Origin: Globodera rostochiensis
Taxonomy: Eukaryota > Nematoda > Chromadorea > Rhabditida > Heteroderidae
Direction of reading: 5' to 3'
NCBI GenBank assembly: GCA_018350325.1
Contig: JAEVLN010000002.1
Location: forward strand, 1,494,162-1,558,161
Length of the DNA: 64,000 nt
The notes under the pieces are model-generated. The model was not told the DNA's origin, made no database searches, and saw nothing but the letters and a program-made list of their open reading frames with translations. A program made the position numbers and the translations under genes. How positions within the stretch are numbered: the stretch's first letter is position 1; each line of letters begins with the position of its first letter. Shown one piece after another: positions 24,962 to 35,935 of the stretch.

Positions 24962-25080
24962 TATTTACATTTTATTCCATTGGCGCAAAATATTTTTTGT
25001 TTAAATCGGCGAAAAAAAAAATTTGTCCGCTTTATTTTATTTATGTAATTATATTCGCCAGTTTGAAGCTTGTCACATAA

Positions 25081-25215
25081 TTGGGACGTTGTTCCTGCGG
25101 TTTCAAGCGCACAAATTTACTAAGCAAGTTCCGAGATTTAGCAAGACATGTTCCCGAGATTGGTGACTTTCTTCTGTATTGCAAAGCCATGATATTTAAG
25201 TGTATTTATTTTTAA
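25081..25215 (+). CDS. Island C, copy 3
   Basis: Same frame as copies 1 and 2. The one substitution I noticed (TTCAAACGC to TTCAAGCGC) is AAA to AAG, silent for Lys in the plus frame. This is weak support for that frame. Confidence 0.33.
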   Translation: MGRCSCGFKRTNLLSKFRDLARHVPEIGDFLLYCKAMIFKCIYF

Positions 25216-26488
25216 TTGCTTAGTTTATATAAGATGTTAATATTTTTCCATAAGATTTTAGTCTAAAATTTGTGACAAAATCTTTTGATATAGGTAACTT
25301 TTATTTTAAAAATTTTTTGACGCGATCCGAGTTTAATAATCAATATTTGTAGTTTTAATTTTTAATATTACAAGTTTCTAAATTAATTTTAACCCGTCCA
25401 GTGTTGATTTGTATAGGCATATACTTTTGATAAAACTCGGAAGGGGTTTAAGCATATTATTCAAATTAACTTTTATAAGAATTTTATATATTTCCATTTA
25501 TATTTTTCTTCAAAAATTTTAGACGGGGTTTAGTTACATTTCTAATTAAATCAATGATATTGTAATACATTGCTTTTTCTCTGTTGGTCGTAGCCGTTCT
25601 AAAATGCCCTTCTGTAGAGCACGTAGAAAAATCTTCCGTGCTTTAGTAGAATATTTATGAAATATTTTTTATTTAATCTTTTTTTAATCCCTTTTTTCTC
25701 TAAACTAAAGTTTTTACACAATAATTTGTTTTTAATATAAATAATAATATCACAATTATTTATGAATACACTTTAGGCGCGAAGTTCATACTTTTTATTT
25801 CCTGATTTTGTTTTTTAATAATAGAATTTCGATGCTTTTGTACAAATAAGTGAATTTTAAATTTATCTAAACACTCTTTTTTACGCAAAAGGAAATTGAG
25901 TAAGTGTATTATTTAATATCAAATTTATTATATAGTTTATTTGTTACTAAACAATAATTTTGCGAAATCAATAAAGAATCGCTATTTTATATCACAATTT
26001 AATTGACAAAAAAATATAACAAGTACGCATTATTTTTCTAAGCATAAACTTTTAAATGTGCCAACAAACTTCGAAATACATAGTCAATATCAATTAATTA
26101 TTTGTTTGCAATGTTTTAGTTTTACACATTTTCTAAAAGATATTTTACTCAATTTTTGTTTGCTGGGATTGTTCTTTATTTAAAGTTTCTCGTCAATTTT
26201 TAATTATATTTAAAGGTAAATTTTATTAAATTTATGTTTTTTTATGTCGAAAAATCACTAGACAGTGACGAACTTTTTGATCTTACATTTTATCATGCCG
26301 ATTATATTTCCTAGATAATTTAGGTATTTCTTTTAATAAAATTTTAAATTATTTTTTTTTTAATTGATTTCATTTATTTATTTTTAAGTTTCTTGTTGTA
26401 AACTATAAATTAATAATTTAATAAATATCTCGGAACGTTTGTCTGTCATTCCTTACGCATCATTTCCGCCCGCTCGGGTACATCCCAT

Positions 26489-27150
26489 GATGGATTAAAA
26501 TTGTTAGATGTAATTTTAAAATTGATATAATAGATTGCTCAAATAAATAATAAATGCTTATTGTTTTATAATTAAGACATTGATGGACTTTTAAAATAAT
26601 TATTATTTTAAGGCATTAAATCTTTGGCTTGATTTAATTTGGCTTTTATTGAAAAAATACAGAGGTTGATTATAAAATATTTGAGATATTTTTTTGATCA
26701 ATGATGCTTCTTTGTTATTAGTTAATATTTTTTATTGATGAATAGATTCCGTAAAATATAGGTTTTGTCTTTTTCGATAAATTAAAATTGCATAATATTA
26801 TATTTAACTATATCATCGCTTATGAATAATAAAATTGATTAATAATGCTGATTTGTTTTATGATATTTTCAAATTTTTTAAAAATTCAAATAATACTTTT
26901 ATTGGTGTTTATTAAAAACTTCAACTGTGCCAACATTTCTTACAATATGTTATGAGTTGTTTTTTATATTTGGGGCAGGATTGAAGATTTGCATATCACC
27001 TTAATTGCTGAATATAAATTGGTGGTTTACTTTGATGGTATACTTATTTAATAATTATTTAATTTTGGAAGCATTTTCAATTTATAATATTTTTCGTTTT
27101 TTGCGCTTAAAAACAAGCCAGATTGGGTTTTAGTTAAATAGAGTTTAATT
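26489..27150. other. AT-rich stretch, no feature recognised
   Basis: Begins at the sharp end of the 2.75-kb array. Mixed A and T runs, no splice-bounded frame seen. Confidence 0.45.
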
Positions 27151-27181
27151 TATTTTCAAATCTTTTATAAAACATTGCCCC

Positions 27182-27247
27182 ATGGAGCTTCGTTTTTTTA
27201 CATTAGGAAAGCGGTCCAACAAATTTTCAAACCACACAAAATATTGA
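27182..27247. other. Small island, possible exon
   Basis: Plus: ATG frame MELRFFTLGKRSNKFSNHTK. Minus: WFENLLDRFPNVKKRSSMGQ continuing to a stop. The core AGGAAAGCGG(T)CCAACAA recurs with one change at 29610-29628, so the two islands may be related. Confidence 0.25.
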
Positions 27248-28047
27248 TTTTATGGGGGAAAACGATGTAAGTACAAAGGAAAGTTGGAGCTTTTGAAAAA
27301 GTTGAAAAATAGGAAAAATGTGGGCAAAGTTATATTAAATTTATAAAAACTTTTGATAAATAAATATTAAAAATGTTGGTTTATAAAGAATAAAAAATAA
27401 AAGTAATTTGATATCCCATTTTTTTATTCATTAAAAAGAATGAAACAAAGAAAAAATTTGGACTTATAAATAAATAAATAACCTTATAACTAACGAAAAT
27501 AAAAAATGAATAAGACTAGATTCAAAAAATTATGCCACATGCAAGGTGTTCATTAAAAAAAATCACAAAAGATATTTTTTAATGATAAGAAATGAATAAC
27601 TGAATTCGAATTAAAAATAGCAATCTTTATTTTCTCCAAAAACATAATAATTAAGCATTAGCATTAATTGAGTATAATAATCTTTATTTTGTGTTGATGC
27701 AGTATAAATAAAATTAAAATAATAATAACCTAACATATTGTTCAAACCATTATTTTTTTTTTCGTAGTATATTATACAGACCCTTCGATAAAATATTTGC
27801 GATTGTTTATTATTTTATGTTAAGAAAGTGAACTAAACAAAGAATCACAAAGAATTTAATATGTATATTAGTTTTTTATTTTGTAAATTTTTTAATATGA
27901 ATTTGAATATTGCTCCGAAAACATATTTAAAGTACCTAAGTAAATATTGATTACCAAGGCCTTATAAACGAGGAATATCATTACTGTGATCGATAAAAAC
28001 TTGTGTATACGCGCAACTTCTTTTTTTGAACGTTAAAAAAAATTAAG

Positions 28048-28097
28048 AGTGTCGGGTTTATACGACTAATGGCCTATCCAGCGAAAAACATTCTTAG
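28048..28097 (+). CDS. Possible short terminal exon
   Basis: AAATTAAG acceptor, then CRVYTTNGLSSEKHS and TAG. A short polar peptide on a slightly GC-richer patch. Confidence 0.22.
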
Positions 28098-28368
28098 CGT
28101 TTTCTGAGCAAAATTTAAATATAAAAAAGAATATTTTAACTATGGAAAGCACAAAAATTGTTTATTTATAACATTAACTATACCTATCCTTTTTTTCTCA
28201 ACGCATATAAAAAGAGAAATGAATTGAACTTTAAAATTCTTATGAAAAATTAAAAGATCCGACATCGTTTTTGGAAAATTATTTTGACATTAAGATTATT
28301 CTTTTTATAATTGAATATTTTTGAATTATTAAATGAAACCAATTAAGTTAATTCTTATTTATATATAG

Positions 28369-28417
28369 TTTTTTGTTCTTAAAGACTTGAAAGCTGATCT
28401 CCTTGAAGATGCGCAAC
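28369..28417 (+). CDS. Candidate internal exon (49 bp)
   Basis: ATATATAG acceptor, reading FFVLKDLKADLLEDAQ, then C|GTACAA donor. The amphipathic Lys/Asp/Leu run is coding-like. Both splice dinucleotides are in place. Confidence 0.35.
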
Positions 28418-29061
28418 GTACAAACGTATAAATTATTTGTTAAACTTTCAATTAATTATGAGCAAATTAAATTTAATAAATAACAAATTCAATATTATTC
28501 TCGATTGATTGAAAAATGCTTTAAAAACAAAAATATTACAATGTTTATTCATTATAAATTAAATTTAGCAAAAAATGACTGAACGAGGAAACCATCAAGC
28601 TTTTTATGAAACCATTTTTATTTAAATACAATTATTAGAAAAAAGCCATTAATTGAAAACTGTTTTAAAAACAAACATATTACAATGTTAATTCATTTTA
28701 AAATTAAAATCAATTGTCGCCCATTTCAATTGCTCTTGCATCAAAGCTTTGTTAAATTAAATTATTTTACTATATTAACTTTGGCTCATAATAACGTTTT
28801 TTTAAAATATAGTTTAATTTACATTTTTTTAAACTTAAATGTTATTTTTGCGTATTATTTGCCTTACTTCTTTTTTCTATTGGAGTTGTGTCATTCCAGT
28901 CATTTAGCAACTGACATTTCTATATTTAACATGTCAAAACTTAAATGACGACTACGTTTCAACTAAAGATTTGACAAACTACGCGATAATTACTAAAATA
29001 ATTTTTTTATACGAAAAAGATAAAACACAATGATATTAGTCATTTATTGCTTTAAATTTAT

Positions 29062-29317
29062 ATGCCGGAGCGCATTTTTGAGTGTCTTGGATTGCGCAAG
29101 TTTTTAACCCAACCTAATAATAAAAAAAATTCTCAAAATAATAAATAATATAAACAGCAGCAAAATAAGATCAAAAATTTATTCATTAAACTTGGAATGC
29201 AAAGTCTTCATTGGACGCATTTTGGCTGCTAATGTGCTGGCGATGATGCAACCAAAAGCTCCTAAATTCAAAACCAAGATGGATAAAATACAAATTTTGC
29301 AAAAGCTCAAAAAATAA
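29062..29317 (+). CDS. Candidate two-exon gene, 61 aa
   Basis: Exon 1 (29062-29099) starts ATG and reads MPERIFECLGLR. Removing a 70-nt GT-AG intron (29100-29169) joins it in frame to exon 2 (29170-29317), which reads SKIYSLNLECKVFIGRILAA, then NVLAMMQPKAPKFKTKMDKI and ends QILQKLKK-stop. Exon 2 alone is open for about 50 codons. A minus-strand 62-codon hydrophobic frame at 29179-29367 overlaps and is the main alternative. No domain recognised. Confidence 0.38.
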
Positions 29318-29565
29318 TAACTTATAAAACGCATAAAGTAAATAAATCTAAAATAACATCTAAACATAAATTATAATGTGGTACTTTTTGTATAAGTCCT
29401 CAAAATAAACAAAAGAAGAAGCATTGGCTGTATGGGGGGAATGAAGCCATTTATTACCAGCGCAATCTACCTTATTTTTACCTTGTTAATATATATTTTT
29501 CAAGTATAAATAAAACTATTCTAAAAGTTTGTATTGGTTAAACTATAAAAATTCATTGCAAGTAG

Positions 29566-29699
29566 GCATTTGTGGGGGCGGAAACGTCTTTTGCTACTCA
29601 TCCTGTAGGAAAGCGGTTCAACAATACATAAGTTTTTACTTCGGATTGTTAAATTTTATATTTACATTTTGCAGCATTTATAGCAATGAAATCAAATAA
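29566..29699 (+). CDS. Candidate exon, Cys-containing
   Basis: GCAAGTAG acceptor, then 43 codons to TAA: ICGGGNVFCYSSCRKAVQQY followed by a hydrophobic stretch (ISFYFGLLNFIFTFC). Minus alternative: CCTACAG acceptor then MSSKRRFRPHKCLLAMNFYS. Strand uncertain. Confidence 0.33.
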
Positions 29700-30292
29700 T
29701 TTATAAAACAGCAAAAAGTTAGCGAAAATGACCAAATTTCAAATTATTAATAAATTGTAATCGCAGAGGCGTGTTTCGTGATGAAAAGTGCGTTTAAAAT
29801 CAATGATAACAATAAAACAAAATGCAAAATTTAGAATAAGACCCGTTCATAGCAAAGAAAAGAACAAAAATGTGTCATATTAAACTAATTGAATAACAAA
29901 ATAAATTTTGAAAAAGATGATAAAGGTAATTAAATCAAAATTTTAAACTATTTTATTAAACCTTATAGGTTACAAAATATAGTAATTGTACTCCCTTATA
30001 AAACTTACGGGAAAAACTCAGAATAAATAAAAAAGTTGAACTCATTATACAGACGCCACAAAGGTACATTTAATAAGAGAAAATAACATTAAATTTATTA
30101 ACAAATCAAAAAGTAGTCACGGAAATTAAATTCTTTTAAGTTAATTAATAGGCAATACGTTAATCGAAAAATAAATGAACATAAATATTAGACATAAAAA
30201 TATTTTTTAAATGCAATGAAGCAGAAATCTGCTATGAATAATCACAAATATTTTTATTTTATAGTTGAAATAATTAAATAAGCATTATTTAG

Positions 30293-30400
30293 AATACTGT
30301 TGTTAGCATTCGTTTTGGCGGCACTAAAATACAAGCTTCAAACTTGGATAACTACCGATTTTGTGCTAATAATTTACAGACTTTGAAACAAATAAAATAA
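30293..30400 (+). CDS. Candidate exon (35 codons)
   Basis: TTATTTAG acceptor followed by NTVVSIRFGGTKIQASNLDN then YRFCANNLQTLKQIK and TAA. Long for this base composition and in phase with the acceptor. Overlaps the start of the minus-strand frame listed next. Confidence 0.35.
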   Translation, partial: NTVVSIRFGGTKIQASNLDNYRFCANNLQTLKQIK

Positions 30401-30580
30401 TAAATAAATATCTGTTCCGATCAAGATATTACTAAATCTGGACAACATTGGTGAGGCAAAAATCGAACGAAAATCAAATTCGAGATGAGGAAACATGCTT
30501 GGGTATAAAGGATATCGATATGTATAATAAACCAATACAAAATTTTTAAAATGTTTAAAACAAGTGCTGTAATTGCGCAA
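30374..30580 (-). pseudogene. Possible BEL/Pao-type DUF1758 relic
   Basis: A 68-codon minus-strand frame contains ASPMLSRFSNILIGTDIYLL. This resembles the laDP...IdlLIGaDvy pattern of DUF1758 aspartic-protease-like regions in BEL/Pao retrotransposon polyproteins. The rest of a retrotransposon is not present in either direction, so at most a fragment remains. Assignment rests on one short pattern. Confidence 0.3.
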
Positions 30581-30747
30581 TTAAAGGTGATTCTGAATAT
30601 ATTTTTGAATTAATATTGATTATATAAAGATAATGAACTGATCAGCTTTATACAAAATAAATTTTTGTGCGGATATTATTTTTTCATTTGTTTGACTACA
30701 TTCCGGTGCCTTAGCTTAACAAACTTATGCACAATTTATGTTTTTAT

Positions 30748-31575
30748 TAGAGCCCGGTCGAGACGAGATCTCGTCTCGAGGATCTCGAAAAATCTCGACC
30801 TCGAGATCTCGTCTCGAATAAAACTGAATTTTCGAGATTTTTCGAGACCCGAGATTTTTCGAGAATCTCGACCTCGAGATCTCGCTCGAAAGAAGCACGA
30901 GATTCTCGATCTCGACTCCAAAATTTTTCATAAAAACAATGCTTTTCTTAACAAAGATTTCCTATTTTTGTAAAAAAAATTCCCCCGGCTGCGCCTGTCG
31001 GCACCGCCGGGCATACTCTATTTTGGATTGAGTTAAAAATTAATGTTCTCGGCGGCGCCTATCGGAACCGCCGAACCTCCTCTCACTCCCAAAAGTGAAT
31101 AAAATTTCTCAATTTGAAAAATTTCTTAAAAAATTCGAAATTTTCTCACCGGCTCTTTCATGCCCCACTAATAGGTCAAGCCCAGCTTCACTGTCCTTAT
31201 TTTACAAAATTTTCGATGGCACCCCTACACTATATTTATTCCCTCACCATTGAATTTCTTTTGATTTTCAAAACCTTGGAACACAGGCAACACTTATATT
31301 TCGTGACCAAATTTTACAGACATGCTTTTAGTGCTCCCTTCTTACTCGTACAAAATTTAGTAGAGTTTCTGAGAATTTTGAAAAAATTATATTTCATCAA
31401 AAATCTCGAATCTCGACTGTTCCGGCTCGAGATTTTTCGAGACTCGAGATTTTTCGAGAATCTCGACCTCGAGATCTCGTCTCGAACAAAACAGAATTTT
31501 CGAGATTTTTCGAGACCCGAGATTTTTTCGAGAATCTCGTCTCGAGTCTCGCTTGAAGCTCAAGTCCGGGCTCTA
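30748..31575. mobile_element. 828-bp hAT-type non-autonomous element
   Basis: Ends TAGAGCCCGG and CCGGGCTCTA, a perfect 10-bp inverted repeat. It is flanked by an exact 8-bp duplication GTTTTTAT (30740-30747 and 31576-31583), the hAT signature. Both subterminal regions are dense arrays of CTCGAGATCTCG and TTTTCGAGATTTTTCGAGAC words. The centre is unrelated and includes two direct copies of a GC-rich segment, near 30986-31014 and 31050-31076. Open frames on both strands here (102, 68, 61 and 177 codons) come from the repeated words. No transposase is encoded. Confidence 0.9.
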
Positions 31576-31940
31576 GTTTTTATAGTAAATTCTAAAACAT
31601 TTAAGCTTGCGATGAGGCGTCTAATACAAATTTATCGCGGCAAATAGAAATTTAACAAGTGCCGAACAAGAATCCATTCATTGTTTAAATTCTAAATTAA
31701 ACTTAAAAATTTATTTTTATTTTGGTTAATTAGATATTATCTTAATTTGAATAAATGATCAGTGATAATAAGGTTATCTTTTATATTACATATGATAAAT
31801 CTTATTCCTTTGGCCTCCATCGCATGTTTTGGATAGTATCATATGCCGCATCAAAATTAGAAGAATAATGTTTTTATATTCCAGTCTGCAAAAAATGGGC
31901 TATTCAAATATTAAGCGAATTTTTTAATATTTTTTTATAG

Positions 31941-32177
31941 ACTAGAACGGTTTTGAATTGGGTAATTCCTCATCTGGTTGGCCATTCTGTGCATTATTGG
32001 CTGGAACGTGTCAGGCCATCGCGAGCGCGTCCCAAACATATGCGTATGAGCCAGTCCCGTGCAGGTGTGAGCATTAATCAATATTATTGTACTATTTATT
32101 TTTTATATTACATCTAAATGGGAGCTCGCATAAATCGTCATCATAAATTGTATTTATATCCTCCTATTTTGTTTTAA
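31941..32177 (+). CDS. Candidate two-exon terminal segment
   Basis: Exon of 124 nt after a TTTTTTTATAG acceptor reads TRTVLNWVIPHLVGHSVHYW, LERVRPSRARPKHMRMSQSR, then G|GTGTGA donor. A 60-nt GT-AG intron (32065-32124) joins it in frame to ARINRHHKLYLYPPILF and TAA at 32175. Acceptor, donor, intron length and phase agree. The basic, Arg-rich middle is not a motif I recognise. The minus strand is also open but lacks matching sites. Confidence 0.45.
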
Positions 32178-32514
32178 AAATTACATGATTTTAAGTAAGT
32201 GTTAGTAACAATTTTTTTACATAATAATATTCTTATCAAAAATTATAGAATTTATTTATCATTTAAAAATTATGTATTTTAAAATAACATTTAAATGACG
32301 GTAATTTATTTTTTATTTCCTATTTGTGAGCGTTTGGTTATATTTGTTTTGGAGTATTATTATTTATGAAACTCCTTTAAATTTAAAATAGTTTAAAACG
32401 TTTAACAGTTTATTATACTAGGCAAAAAACTTCTTTTTATATTTGTATATTATTCTCATTAGGATAAACAATTACTTACATTTTATAACATAGTCATCAA
32501 CGTAAATGTCATAG

Positions 32515-32784
32515 ACTCGAATCGCTTCGTTCAAAACGTTCAAAAATAGTGAACTTTTTCCTTCCTCGTTATTTAAGATTTATATATCTTATTGTTTAAA
32601 TTTAAAAACTCATTACAATAAACTTTATATTAATTTTTTGTCTCCCAGTTTCTTTTCGGAAGTAACTGAAAATTTTATAATTTTGATACCACTGAAATTA
32701 ATTGAGATTTTGTCTACTTTCGTTTTGGTAATCTTTTTTTATTGTTATTTTTCTTTCAAATTAATTAGATTAAAATTACATTAG
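32515..32784 (+). CDS. 89-codon open frame, hydrophobic end
   Basis: Open from ACT after a TCATAG acceptor to TAG at 32782. Starts TRIASFKTFKNSELFPSSLF and has a long hydrophobic C-terminal stretch (KLIEILSTFVLVIFFYCYFS), possibly a membrane helix. Length is notable in AT-rich DNA, but T-rich DNA easily encodes Phe/Leu/Ile by chance. Confidence 0.28.
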   Translation, partial: TRIASFKTFKNSELFPSSLFKIYISYCLNLKTHYNKLYINFLSPSFFSEVTENFIILIPLKLIEILSTFVLVIFFYCYFSFKLIRLKLH

Positions 32785-33364
32785 CGCTTTGCATTTGCTT
32801 GTCTTGTTTTTAAATAAATTGTATTATATTGTTAGAAAAATGTCGTCTCCAAAATAATGAAATCGTTTTTATATAATATATTATATTTTACTTAATTTAG
32901 ATTTACACTTAAAATAATATATATATTTAAACTTGGTTTTAGGGGCAATATAAGTTTAAACATTTGATTTTAAAGCATTATGATACAAAAAGTTTATTAT
33001 AATCATTTTTAAACATCTTAATTAATTGAACAAAATATTTGCTTTATTGACTAATTATTTAAAAATAAAAGCAATAATCACGTTGGTTAATTTACATTTT
33101 AAATTTAATTAAACTACTGAAAATTGAGAATCATTTTTGAGAATCCAAGTTGTAATTTTGGTTTGTCTATTTTGGGATAAATTGCTACAGAGTTTGCACT
33201 GATTCTTCAGCTGTATATTTTTTAGATTTATTCTTTAATGGCCTTAATTTAATGGGTCAATATCAAATTAGTTTTGATCTAAATTTAAATATATCAACTT
33301 CCTCCTTGTCTTTAATTTCGTATACTTATTTTTTATTGCCTATTTCGTTAACGCCAAACACGTA

Positions 33365-33735
33365 AGAGTGCCTTAGACGGCGAGAGTAATTGGAACATCA
33401 ACGCACTCTATCCAAAAATTATTTTACATTTTCCATAAAAAATCAAAAATTGTATGGTTCGTTGACTTATCACAAGTCCAAAAAAAAACTTGTTTAGTCC
33501 ATAACACCTTGTTTGACAAATTTTGGAACTGTCTGACCGAAAGGAAGGACTTAAATTTCGTTTTAAATTTTGGAATATTTTTTCTTTGCAAAAATAGTGC
33601 GGGTAAATGAGAGAGAGAAAACGTTAAACGGCTAGAGTAATTGGAAAATCACATCTAAAAATTGTTTTACATTTTCCATAAAAAATCAAAAATTGTAAGT
33701 TGAGTTGACTTACCACAAGTCCAAAAAGGTATTTT
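33365..33735 (+). repeat. Two diverged copies of a 230-250-bp repeat
   Basis: The motif ...GAGAGTAATTGGAA...ATTATTTTACATTTTCCATAAAAAATC...TTGACTTATCACAAGTCC appears at 33370-33485 and again at 33610-33725. It shares the GAGAGTAATT...CAACGCAC core with the array at 34 kb and is an older branch of that family. Confidence 0.7.
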
Positions 33736-34024
33736 ATGTTTGCTTAAAATTGGTCATGAGTGATTATTTTTAACACAAAATAAAAATTTTATTATAAATT
33801 ATATGTGCTTTATTGCTTACTTTATTCAATTTTAGTAATAAATAATAAAGATTTATATTTTTTTATAAATTTTAAAATGATTTAAAAATAATTTTAAATC
33901 GAACTTTTTTGTTAAGATATTGGTCAGAAATAATGGCTTTTTGAGAAAATACAACAATTTTTTTCACAATTATTTTAATGATATACCAATTTATGAACAC
34001 CACCCTTCTCTCTGCATGTTAAAG

Positions 34025-34690
34025 TTTGCCATCCTAGATTTTTTTAGTTACTTTTTTGAACAATTTATTTTTTAAAGAAATAGTTTGCTAAAAAGAGAGA
34101 GTCAGATGGTTAGAGTAATTTGGTCAACAACGCACCCCAACTAATAATTTTTGAGTTACTTTTTGGAAAATTTATTTTTGAAGAAATAGTGCGCTAGAAA
34201 GTGAGAGACAGACGGTGAGAGTAATTTGGTCATCAACGCACCCCATCTAATAATTTTTTAGTTAGTTTTTTGAACAATTTATTTTTTAAAGAAATAGTTT
34301 GCTTAAAAGAGAGAGTCAGACGGTTAGACTAATTTGGTCATCAACGCACCCCATCTAATAATTTTTGAGTTACTTTTTGGAAAATTTATTTTTGAAGAAA
34401 TAGTGCGCTAGAAAGTGAGAGACAGACGGTGAGAGTAATTTGGTCATCAACGCACCCCATCTAATAATTTTTTAGTTAGTTTTTTGAACAATTTATTTTT
34501 TAAAGAAATAGTTTGCTTAAAAGAGAGAGTCAGACGGTTAGACTAATTTGGTCATCAACGCACCCCATCCAAAATTTTTTTTAGTTTACTTTTTTGATCT
34601 TTTTATTTTTTTTAAGAAATAGTGTGCCAAAAAGAGAGAGTCAAACGACGAGAGTAATTTGGGCATAATGCACCCCATCTAAAAATTGTT
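34025..34690 (+). repeat. Dimeric 106/108-bp tandem repeat
   Basis: Six units end in CAACGCACCCCATCTAATAA or near variants, at 34131, 34237, 34345, 34451, 34559 and about 34669. Spacings alternate 106 and 108, and two unit types alternate: one with GAGAGAGTCAGACGGTTAGA, the other with GTGAGAGACAGACGGTGAGA. A single inverted copy lies at 42248-42340. Confidence 0.9.
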
Positions 34691-35084
34691 TATTAATAGA
34701 ATTCGATAATTTAAGTATCACAAATACTGTTGTGTTTATAATCAAATATTTTGAAAAAAACTAGCCAATGAATTTAATGAATTAAATTATATTTTCTATG
34801 TTTCAAATTTAATCAACGTATTTAGATCATAATTTTGTTTTGTCCAATAACTAATTTTACAAATATTATACTGAATTAGTTATTTTTTATTTTTATCTAG
34901 CAATTAAGATAGTTAATTTTTGAAAGTTAACAAAAAAGTTTAATCCTTAGATATTTAATGCTAATTATCACACTATCACTGCCTAAAAGCTAAATTGATA
35001 AAAAGTTAGAAACCATTACCGACTGCAAAAATATTTGATTAAATTTAATATGGTTATAATAAAATAAATATAAATTTAATTGCT

Positions 35085-35270
35085 CTGTGCTAAAAACATG
35101 TGGCAATAACAAATATTTGTCTTTCAATTAACATGTTCTGATTACTTTAACTATCCATTTATTAGCAATTGCATGGTGACATCGACTTCAATATCCTCCC
35201 CGACATTGTTTACAGCGTGTTCTTTTCCAATTGCGAACCGTAAATTTTGGTTTTAATTATTTGAAAAGAT
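35085..35270 (+). repeat. Duplicated segment, copy 1
   Basis: About 180 bp, from TTAATTGCTCTGTG to the TGAAAAGAT region, is repeated at 38049-38240 with scattered differences and small indels. It contains the candidate exon at 35166-35239. Confidence 0.85.
35166..35239 (+). CDS. Candidate exon in duplicated segment (copy 1)
   Basis: CCATTTATTAG acceptor, 74 nt reading QLHGDIDFNILPDIVYSVFF then SNCEP, and a CC|GTAAAT donor. The paralogous 74-nt copy at 38117-38190 keeps the same acceptor, donor, length and end phase. Confidence 0.45.
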
Positions 35271-35752
35271 TAATATCCATTTATTTTTTTTTATTTATAT
35301 GTGGCTTATTATTCAGGTTTTGGCATTTTTAATTAAAAAAATCTTTCTTAATGCCCACGTGCGCATTTATAACTTATAATGTTTTATGATGAGCTTCAAT
35401 TTTATATTTAACTTTTTCTTTTCAGATTAATTTAATATTTTTTGTTTAAAAGCAGCTTATTGTGGTATTATTTCATTTGCCGCATTTATTATTAATTTAT
35501 ATTGGACAGATTAATAAGCTTTAACTTTTATGTATACTAAATAATAGTCGAACATTTATTCGATCGTTTTTTTAATTATGAGTATTAATAAAAATTGTTT
35601 ATAATTAAATTTGTCATTTTTTCTTGGATATTTTTTTTATTACACTCTCTTCCTTATTCATAATTCAGAATTTTATGTCATTTTACTTAAATATCATTTT
35701 TATTACAATAAATTTTTCTCATTTTATTATTTCATTTATTTATTTGTCCTAA

Positions 35753-35902
35753 AACGATGTTGATATTATTAATAGAAGTGCTTTTATGTGTTTAAGCGGT
35801 GTCGAGAGCCCTTATTTCCTCTTACGTACTTCATTCAAACTGTTTGCTCAAACCGAGCGTGACAAGGGAAACTTGACAATTTATTTATATTTAGTTTTTT
35901 AA
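35753..35902 (+). CDS. Candidate ORF/exon (49 codons)
   Basis: Open from AAC at 35753 to TAA at 35900. Reads NDVDIINRSAFMCLSGVESP then YFLLRTSFKLFAQTERDKGN. An in-frame ATG at 35786 gives a 38-aa product. Strong, varied composition. A possible donor is GAGC|GTGACA. It lies close upstream of two more plus-strand candidates. Confidence 0.42.
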   Translation, partial: NDVDIINRSAFMCLSGVESPYFLLRTSFKLFAQTERDKGNLTIYLYLVF

Positions 35903-35935
35903 TTTTTTTTTTGTTTTGTTTTAAATAATAAACAG

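Larger units (their letters stand above)
17153..26488 (+). repeat. 2.75-kb tandem array, about 3.4 copies
   Basis: A long unit beginning CAGTGTTGATTTGTATAGGC starts at 17153, 19911, 22663 and 25399 (spacings 2758, 2752, 2736). The fourth copy stops at 26488 inside the GC-rich island. Copies are nearly identical; the differences I noticed are mainly poly-A length (13, 14 and 12 A before TCTTTACAA), a one-base difference near 17350 (GCCGTTTCTAAA in copy 1, GCCGTTCTAAA in the others), and small deletions in copy 3. In the first part of the unit, copies 2 to 4 share variants that copy 1 lacks, which suggests recent unequal exchange. Each full copy carries the same exon-like islands. Confidence 0.97.

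Noticed and set aside
18292..25080. 60-61-codon Met or TTG frames repeated in the 2.75-kb array (18292, 19409 and copies)
   Set aside because: They start inside islands and run mainly into AT-rich sequence; other frames over the same islands are longer or better bounded.
28685..28948. 87-codon frame on plus
   Set aside because: T-rich, hydrophobic low-complexity translation without a GC-richer core; kept out although its length is notable.
30293..30400. Ciliate code (TAA/TAG as Gln) to extend frames
   Set aside because: Treating TAA as Gln lengthens a few frames, but GT-AG edges and in-frame standard stops explain the islands without it, and no scrambled-gene pointers were evident.
30665..31647. 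Open frames of 102, 68, 61 and 177 codons
   Set aside because: They lie in the hAT-type element and are mostly Arg/Ser/Leu/Glu translations of the CTCGAGAT words on both strands.
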